Assembly (NCBI GenBank): GCA_028869495.1
Contig: JAGWRY010000320.1
Span: forward strand, 1 to 17,329
DNA: 17,329 nucleotides
Origin: Elusimicrobiota bacterium
Lineage (GTDB): Bacteria; Elusimicrobiota; Elusimicrobia; UBA1565; UBA9628
Direction: 5' to 3'
Part shown: positions 12,968-17,329 of the stretch, piece by piece
Layout of the letters: the number at the start of each line of letters is the position of its first letter
Position numbering within the stretch: the first letter of the stretch is position 1
The notes under the pieces: generated by a model
The model's input: the letters and a program-made list of their open reading frames with translations, nothing else
Database searches by the model: none
Told to the model about the DNA's origin: nothing
Made by a program: the position numbers and the translations under genes

Positions 12968-15900
12968 TTGACCAGAACCTTCTTGACCGTCTGGAGGACG
13001 TTGGCTCCGCCCTCCGTCTCCTCGACGCGGACCACCGCGTAGTAGAGACCCCGCGCGACGGCGCGGCCGGAATCGTTGGTCTTATGCCAGAGCCATTCGC
13101 CCGGCGCGCTGCACGGCGTGGACGCCGCGATGCTCGGGCTGTTGAAGCTGCCGGTGATGTTGCCGTAGTCGTGCGTCGTGACCAGATCGCCGGCCATGTT
13201 GTAGAGCTTCAGCAGGACGTGCGCCTGGTTGAACGGGTTATAGACGTGGAAGCAGGCCTGCGCGTCGTCCTGGCCGATCGGGTTCGGATAGGAGAACGTG
13301 TTCCCCTCGAAATCGGCCTGCGGGTTCAGCGACGCGTTGACCGCGACCGGGACGTCATCGATCAGGCGGTCCTCGGCCAGCTCCGCGGGATTGAGGACGT
13401 TCCCGGTGACGTCGTCGATCGCCGTCGGATCGGTCGAGCCGACGATCTTGAACTTGTAGTTCCCGTCCGGGACGAGGGCCAAGCGGTAGTCCCGCCCGTC
13501 CCAGATGTCCTGGATCGGGGTACGCGCGGGACGGATGCCGACGATGCGTCGGACCAGCGACTGGGAGTCGGGAGGCGTCGGATTGCCGACCGAGTCGAAG
13601 CTCGTGCCCGGCTTGTAGATCTTGATCGCGATCTTCATCGGCTCGGAGACCTGGTAGTCGATCGCGGCCCCGGCGCTGCCGCTGGTCAGAGGAGCCACCG
13701 CGAGGTCGTAGATGCGCAGCGGGTCGTAGGAGACCGTCAGCTGGGCCGTCGACGGCGACGTCAGGACCGACGCGACGTCGGTCGCGACCGCGCGCACCAG
13801 GTAGAAGCCGGAGGGCGGGAAGTTCCCCAGGTCGTCGCGCCCGTCCCAGACGTCGGTCTGCAGGATGCCGCTCTCGCGCACGGAGCCGGAGACGAGCGTG
13901 CGCACGACCTCGGGAGGGAGGTTCGTGTTGAGGATCTGGATCGTGACCGAGGACTGGCGCGACAGCGTGTAGCTGATCGTGTACGGGTCCAGCGTGATCG
14001 TGTTGCTCGAGTTGAACAGCTGAGGGACGTCCGGCGTCACGTTGAAGCTGTTGAAGATGATCGCGCCGCGGGCGACCGTGAGGTTCCCGAAGATGCGGTC
14101 GGTCGCGTAGGTCGCCGGGGTCGACGTCGACTGGGCCACCAGGGTGAACTCGTAGCTGCCGTCGGGCACGTACAGGCCGTTCGAGTCGCGCCCGTCCCAG
14201 AACTCCGAGATCTTCAAGCGCCCGGGGCGGAAGCCGCTGAAGGTCACGATCGGGGACACCTGCGTGCCGCTCGACGAGAGGACCTCGGGGCTCGTGCAGG
14301 CGCCCGGCGGGCTCTGCGTCGGGCACGGCGGCCACGTCGTGGTGCTGTTGACGACGGAGCCGGCCGGATAGATGTTCCAGGCGACGTACATCGGCTGGGA
14401 GAGCTGGTAGCTGAGGGTGACCTGGTCCGAGGCGCCGGCGAGCAGAGGCGTCTGCGCGATGTCCGTGATCCGGAAGAGGTCGACCGGGAACAGAGCCGTC
14501 GTCGTCGAGACTTTGCTCGGGAAGCTCGGGTCGTACGCCGTCAGCTGGACGAGGTAGGTGCCCGAGTCGACCGTCAGCCCGTTGTCGCCGGTCCCGTCGG
14601 ACCACGTCTCGACGTTGTTGAACAGGCCCGGACGCGACTCGTTGTCGACCACCGTCTTGATCAGCTTGGTCCCGCTCGCGTCGTAGATCTTCAGCGAGAC
14701 GGTCGCGTCGCGCGAGAGCTGGTAGCGGAAGGTGAACGGATTCAAGCCGGCGATCGCGGGGCTCGAGCCGATAACGGTCGAGACCGGCGTGACCTGGGTG
14801 ATCCCGACCAGGCCGCGCAGGACGGAGATGAAGCCGACCTTCGCCACCGAGGTCCAGACGCGGTCGTCGCCCGGCACGTTGTCGTACTCGTAGCCCCTCT
14901 GCGACGGCAGGGACGCGTAGGCGACGAACACGTAGTCGCCGTCCGGGAGCATGTTGCCGCTCGAGTCCCGCCCGTCCCAGTACGTGATCACGGGCTGGCG
15001 GAAGGTCTGCTGCTGGGCGATCACGCGCAGGGGCGAGACCGGATTGGTCGCCGTCGTGCCGGTGCAGCCCGCCGAGCTGGCCGCGAAGTTTTTGGCGGCG
15101 GGGAAGCCCGCCGTCAGGGGGCCGTCGAGGCTCGTGTCGCTGACGTTGTTGAGGCCGTTGCAGAACTGGGTCCCCGGCGGATAGACGTCGACGTAGACGG
15201 TGGCCGGCTCGGTCAGCTGATACGAGAGGACGGCCAGGGACGTCGAGCCGCCGAGCAGGGGCTGGATCTGAATGTCGGTGATCTGGAGCGGGTCCAGCCC
15301 GATCTGGACGGTCGTCGGAGAGGAAAGGTCCCCGAGCTCCTGCCCCGCGACGACGCGCGTGTACTGGTCGGCCGAGTTCGCTTGGAAGACGGCCAGATAG
15401 TTGCCCGCCGGCATGATGTTGCCGTTGTCGTCGCGGCCGTCCCACGAGTCGCCGTTGAGGAGCGGCTTCGTGCTCGAGGTCGCGAGCGTCCCCTCCCCGG
15501 TGCGCGGCAGGCCGGGAACGACGTTGCGCACCGCGCCGTAGGGAGGGAGCGCGCTGTTGACCGAGATGTACATCGTCGCGTCGTGCGAGAGGCGGTACGT
15601 GAAGTTGTAGGGCTCGGCCGCGACCGGGGTGATCGAGCCGACCAGCGTCGGCGTCGAATTGATGACGTGGACGTCGGTGACGTTGACGGTGATCGGCTGC
15701 TGGGACACGCTGTTTCCCTGCGCGTCGAGGGTCGCCCCGGACGGATAGGCGCGGACCGAGGTCAGCGTGATGTTGCCGCTCGTGCCGACCTGGTTGGTCT
15801 CCACCGTCGCGCGGAAGCCGTACTGGCCGTCGATCTTGCCGTACTGTCCCTGGATCGGCTGGGCGGCGTCCCAGATCACGCAGTACGCCTCGGTGTTGTT

Positions 15901-16491
15901 CGGGACGTAGCCGGTCTCGGCCGAGGTCGTCAGCGTGACGTAGCCGGGATTGTCGATGAAGAAGGTGCGCAGGGGAGGCGTCGAAGACGGATCCAGGGGG
16001 TTCGCGCCGTCGACGTAGCGGAAGACCTCGAACTCGAGCTTGTCGACCTGGATGCTCTCCGGCGAGGTGGCCGACGTCAGGCCGCTGTCCGTGATGATCA
16101 CCTGCGCGCACAGGAAGACGGAGTCGTTGCAGACGTTCAGTCCGACCGTTCCGGGGGTCTGCGGGTTGGAGTTGGTCAGGGCCGCCGCCGAGCCGTTCGT
16201 GATGTTGCAGCGGTCGATCGCCGCGGTCGAGAACTGGATCTCGGGGTCGTTCGAGATGACTCCTTGGTTCGGGTCGTTCCCGATCGGGCACGTGTAGCGC
16301 AGCGGGATGCCGCCGGACGAGCACGCGCCGGTGCCCTGGTTGTTGACGCTCGCGACGAAGGCCGTGTTGATCGCGATCTGCGTGGACTGCGCGCGCGCGG
16401 GGGCGGGGAGCAGGGCGGCGGCGAAAAGGGCGAAGGCCGCGGCGGCGGCCGCGGCGGAGGCGCGCGTCGGACGGCGTCGATGTCGGATCAT
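12964..16491 (-). CDS. Large secreted FlgD-like Ig-repeat protein with C-terminal sorting-type domain
   Basis: The protein is about 1175 residues from the ATG 16491-16489. A signal peptide ends near residue 35 (LLPAPARAQ). A unique Cys-containing domain follows (about 36-270). Six FlgD-like Ig modules come next, each ending in WDGRD or a variant: W at about residues 350, 505, 630 (WSDGTGD), 765, 882 and 997. The modules alternate in two types, described at 13489-15444. Residues about 1064-1175 form a separate C-terminal domain (FSYPNPIGQ, then LLKLYNMAGDLV, and RGLYYAVVRVEE ending KKVLVK) that resembles type IX sorting or FlgD-like C-terminal domains. It is probably a surface protein or adhesin exported with the overlapping PorV-like barrel. 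The frame extends to a GTG at 16533, but a TATAAT lies there. No clear Shine-Dalgarno precedes either start. Confidence 0.85.
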   Translation of the reverse strand: MIRHRRRPTRASAAAAAAAFALFAAALLPAPARAQSTQIAINTAFVASVNNQGTGACSSGGIPLRYTCPIGNDPNQGVISNDPEIQFSTAAIDRCNITNGSAAALTNSNPQTPGTVGLNVCNDSVFLCAQVIITDSGLTSATSPESIQVDKLEFEVFRYVDGANPLDPSSTPPLRTFFIDNPGYVTLTTSAETGYVPNNTEAYCVIWDAAQPIQGQYGKIDGQYGFRATVETNQVGTSGNITLTSVRAYPSGATLDAQGNSVSQQPITVNVTDVHVINSTPTLVGSITPVAAEPYNFTYRLSHDATMYISVNSALPPYGAVRNVVPGLPRTGEGTLATSSTKPLLNGDSWDGRDDNGNIMPAGNYLAVFQANSADQYTRVVAGQELGDLSSPTTVQIGLDPLQITDIQIQPLLGGSTSLAVLSYQLTEPATVYVDVYPPGTQFCNGLNNVSDTSLDGPLTAGFPAAKNFAASSAGCTGTTATNPVSPLRVIAQQQTFRQPVITYWDGRDSSGNMLPDGDYVFVAYASLPSQRGYEYDNVPGDDRVWTSVAKVGFISVLRGLVGITQVTPVSTVIGSSPAIAGLNPFTFRYQLSRDATVSLKIYDASGTKLIKTVVDNESRPGLFNNVETWSDGTGDNGLTVDSGTYLVQLTAYDPSFPSKVSTTTALFPVDLFRITDIAQTPLLAGASDQVTLSYQLSQPMYVAWNIYPAGSVVNSTTTWPPCPTQSPPGACTSPEVLSSSGTQVSPIVTFSGFRPGRLKISEFWDGRDSNGLYVPDGSYEFTLVAQSTSTPATYATDRIFGNLTVARGAIIFNSFNVTPDVPQLFNSSNTITLDPYTISYTLSRQSSVTIQILNTNLPPEVVRTLVSGSVRESGILQTDVWDGRDDLGNFPPSGFYLVRAVATDVASVLTSPSTAQLTVSYDPLRIYDLAVAPLTSGSAGAAIDYQVSEPMKIAIKIYKPGTSFDSVGNPTPPDSQSLVRRIVGIRPARTPIQDIWDGRDYRLALVPDGNYKFKIVGSTDPTAIDDVTGNVLNPAELAEDRLIDDVPVAVNASLNPQADFEGNTFSYPNPIGQDDAQACFHVYNPFNQAHVLLKLYNMAGDLVTTHDYGNITGSFNSPSIAASTPCSAPGEWLWHKTNDSGRAVARGLYYAVVRVEETEGGANVLQTVKKVLVK
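13489..15444 (-). repeat. Six WDGRD Ig modules arranged as three A-B pairs
   Basis: WDGRD codons lie at 15430-15444, 14965-14979, 14185-14199, 13834-13848 and 13489-13503, with the variant WSDGTGD ending at 14604. Type A modules (first, third, fifth) begin with YxLSxDA-like strands (YRLSHDATM, YQLSRDATV, YTLSRQSSV). Type B modules (second, fourth, sixth) follow a linker like LDPLQITDIQIQPLLGGS and read YQLTEPATV, YQLSQPMYV or YQVSEPMKI, then a Y-P/K-G turn. A-to-A spacing is 280 then 252 codons, and B-to-B 260 then 232. Confidence 0.8.
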
Positions 16492-16521
16492 GTTGCGGTG
16501 TCGGACGGCGCGACTGAAGGA

Positions 16522-16527
16522 ATTATA
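16522..16527 (-). promoter_or_regulatory. TATAAT -10 element before the Ig-repeat gene
   Basis: A perfect TATAAT lies on the minus strand in an AT-rich 70-bp gap. No good -35 is present at 16-18 bp; TTAACC is 20 bp upstream. A transcript starting near 16515 would have a leader of about 24 nt to the ATG at 16491, which argues against the more upstream GTG at 16533. Confidence 0.5.
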
Positions 16528-16560
16528 GTTCACGACGATGTCGGACGGGTTAACAGATTA

Positions 16561-17329
16561 TTAAAAGTGGGCAAAGGGGACGAGGCTGCGCATCTTGTAA
16601 AGCGCGATCTCCGGCCGCGAGCGCTCGCCCGACGGCGAGTACAGGACGAAGAGGCTGCGCCGGCGGGCCGTCCCGGCGGCCGCGAAGCCGATCACGCCCG
16701 GGCCCGGGGACGGCTCCGAGGCGACGCGGGCCAGGGCGCCGTCCCGCAGAACGTAGACCAGCATGCGCCCGCTCTTCGCGTCGTGGATCCACAGGCGCCC
16801 GCCGACCCACGCCATCGCGTTCGGGACGACGCCGCGCTCGAGCGCGTAGGACTGCTCCGGCGCGTCGCCGGCGCCGTGGCGCGTCAGCGCGCGGTCGACC
16901 GCGTCGTAAGACCAGACGTCGTCTCCGTCGAAGGCGAGCGCGGTCGGCGCCGGTCCCGGGCTGGGACGCGACGAGAGGACGCGGGCGGGATCGGACGCGG
17001 CCCCGCGCAGCAGGCGGCCCTGCGCGGCGTCCAGCGTCCAGACGGAGCCGGCGCCGACGGCGATCGCGGTCGGGCGATAGGGGCCGCCCGCGGCCGGGAG
17101 GGCCCGCAGCAGGATCTTGCGGGGATCTCCCGGGTCGGTCGCGGCGAGCCCTCCGGTCCAATCGGTCACCCAGAGCCTGCCGTCGCCGTAGGCGAGGGCC
17201 GTCGGGTTCTCGCTCGGCGCCGGCGCCGCCGACACGAGCGAGTAGCGCCACGCCGACGCCGCGCGCCACGCGGGGACGACCAGGGCCGCGGCGGCCAGGA
17301 CGGCGGCCGCGCCGGCCGCCCAGCGCCGC
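16561..17329 (-). CDS. Membrane-anchored beta-propeller-like protein, N-terminus missing
   Basis: The visible part is 255 residues and runs off the high-coordinate edge, so the true start is not seen. The frame continues upstream of the GTG at 17235 into a hydrophobic segment (AAGAAAVLAAAALVVPAW), most likely a membrane anchor or signal peptide. After it come about five repeats of 40-47 residues with the pattern P-x-A-(L/I/M)-A-x-x-x-G-x-(L/V)-W-x-x-D, for example NPTALAYGDGRLWVTDWTGG, RPTAIAVGAGSVWTLDAAQG and VPNAMAWVGGRLWIHDAKSG. This looks like a beta-propeller of the NHL/Vgb type. I cannot assign a substrate. It ends in KMRSLVPFAHF and TAA, 70 bp before the Ig-repeat gene, and no hairpin terminator is seen in the gap. 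Confidence 0.75.
   Translation of the reverse strand, partial: RRWAAGAAAVLAAAALVVPAWRAASAWRYSLVSAAPAPSENPTALAYGDGRLWVTDWTGGLAATDPGDPRKILLRALPAAGGPYRPTAIAVGAGSVWTLDAAQGRLLRGAASDPARVLSSRPSPGPAPTALAFDGDDVWSYDAVDRALTRHGAGDAPEQSYALERGVVPNAMAWVGGRLWIHDAKSGRMLVYVLRDGALARVASEPSPGPGVIGFAAAGTARRRSLFVLYSPSGERSRPEIALYKMRSLVPFAHF

Noticed and set aside
13355..16324. 989-residue minus-strand frame inside the Ig-repeat gene
   Set aside because: It is the +1 shadow of the repeat protein, Arg/Asp/Pro-rich with no signal peptide.
16550..17269. Alternative 239-residue minus-strand frame at the right edge
   Set aside because: It is Arg/Pro-rich with no repeats, while the competing frame shows regular beta-propeller blades and a membrane anchor.
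1..17329. CRISPR arrays, transposons, tRNA or rRNA genes
   Set aside because: I read through for direct repeats with spacers, transposase motifs, terminal repeats and RNA-gene signatures and found none.

Overview
This is a GC-rich window in which every convincing gene lies on the minus strand, so the biological order runs from high to low coordinates. The genes point to a diderm bacterium: there is a secretin, a PorV-type outer-membrane barrel, many signal peptides and a Tad/Flp pilus machine. The mix of PorV/PorQ-family protein, FlgD-like Ig repeats and a minimal Tad locus reminds me of high-GC Elusimicrobiota or a related candidate lineage. That placement is an inference from gene style only; no rRNA or tRNA is present to test it.

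Layout in direction of transcription. (1) 17329-16561: the 3' part of a membrane-anchored beta-propeller-like protein, cut by the window edge. (2) 16491-11999: a two-gene unit with a perfect TATAAT element just upstream. It encodes a ~1175-residue secreted protein with six FlgD-like Ig modules and a C-terminal sorting-type domain, overlapped by 4 nt by a PorV/PorQ-family barrel. (3) 11967-3289: a compact Tad pilus operon behind a strong sigma70-type promoter (TTGACA, 17 bp, TACACT). The order is two Flp pilins, a perfect GC hairpin, a TadE-like pseudopilin, CpaB/RcpC, a very short secretin, a CpaE-CpaF fusion ATPase, TadB with an added secreted domain, TadC, and a TPR protein with a signal peptide. 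(4) 3257-1: a sensory/regulatory tail. It holds a Cache-HAMP-PAS sensor with no output domain, an orphan multi-TM protein, an OmpR-family regulator with a degenerate receiver, a single-domain response regulator, and the N-terminus of a membrane sensor cut by the window edge.

How the genes may work together. CpaF would power pilin assembly through the TadB/TadC platform. CpaB and the mini-secretin would form the outer-membrane exit, and the TPR protein would act as periplasmic scaffold or TadD-like assembly factor. The downstream regulators may tie pilus production to an external signal. No prepilin peptidase (TadV/CpaA), CpaD/RcpB or TadG is in the window, so these must lie elsewhere or be absent.

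The most unusual points are the CpaE-CpaF fusion without an N-terminal receiver, the secretin reduced to its barrel region, the signal-peptide-bearing N-terminal domain on TadB, the pilin promoter that overlaps the longest pilin ORF, the 28-bp palindrome after the pilin genes, the alternating A-B Ig super-repeat beside a PorV homologue, and the pseudo-receiver regulator. The longest stretch without a gene is about 120 bp. I saw no CRISPR array, insertion sequence, tRNA or rRNA.
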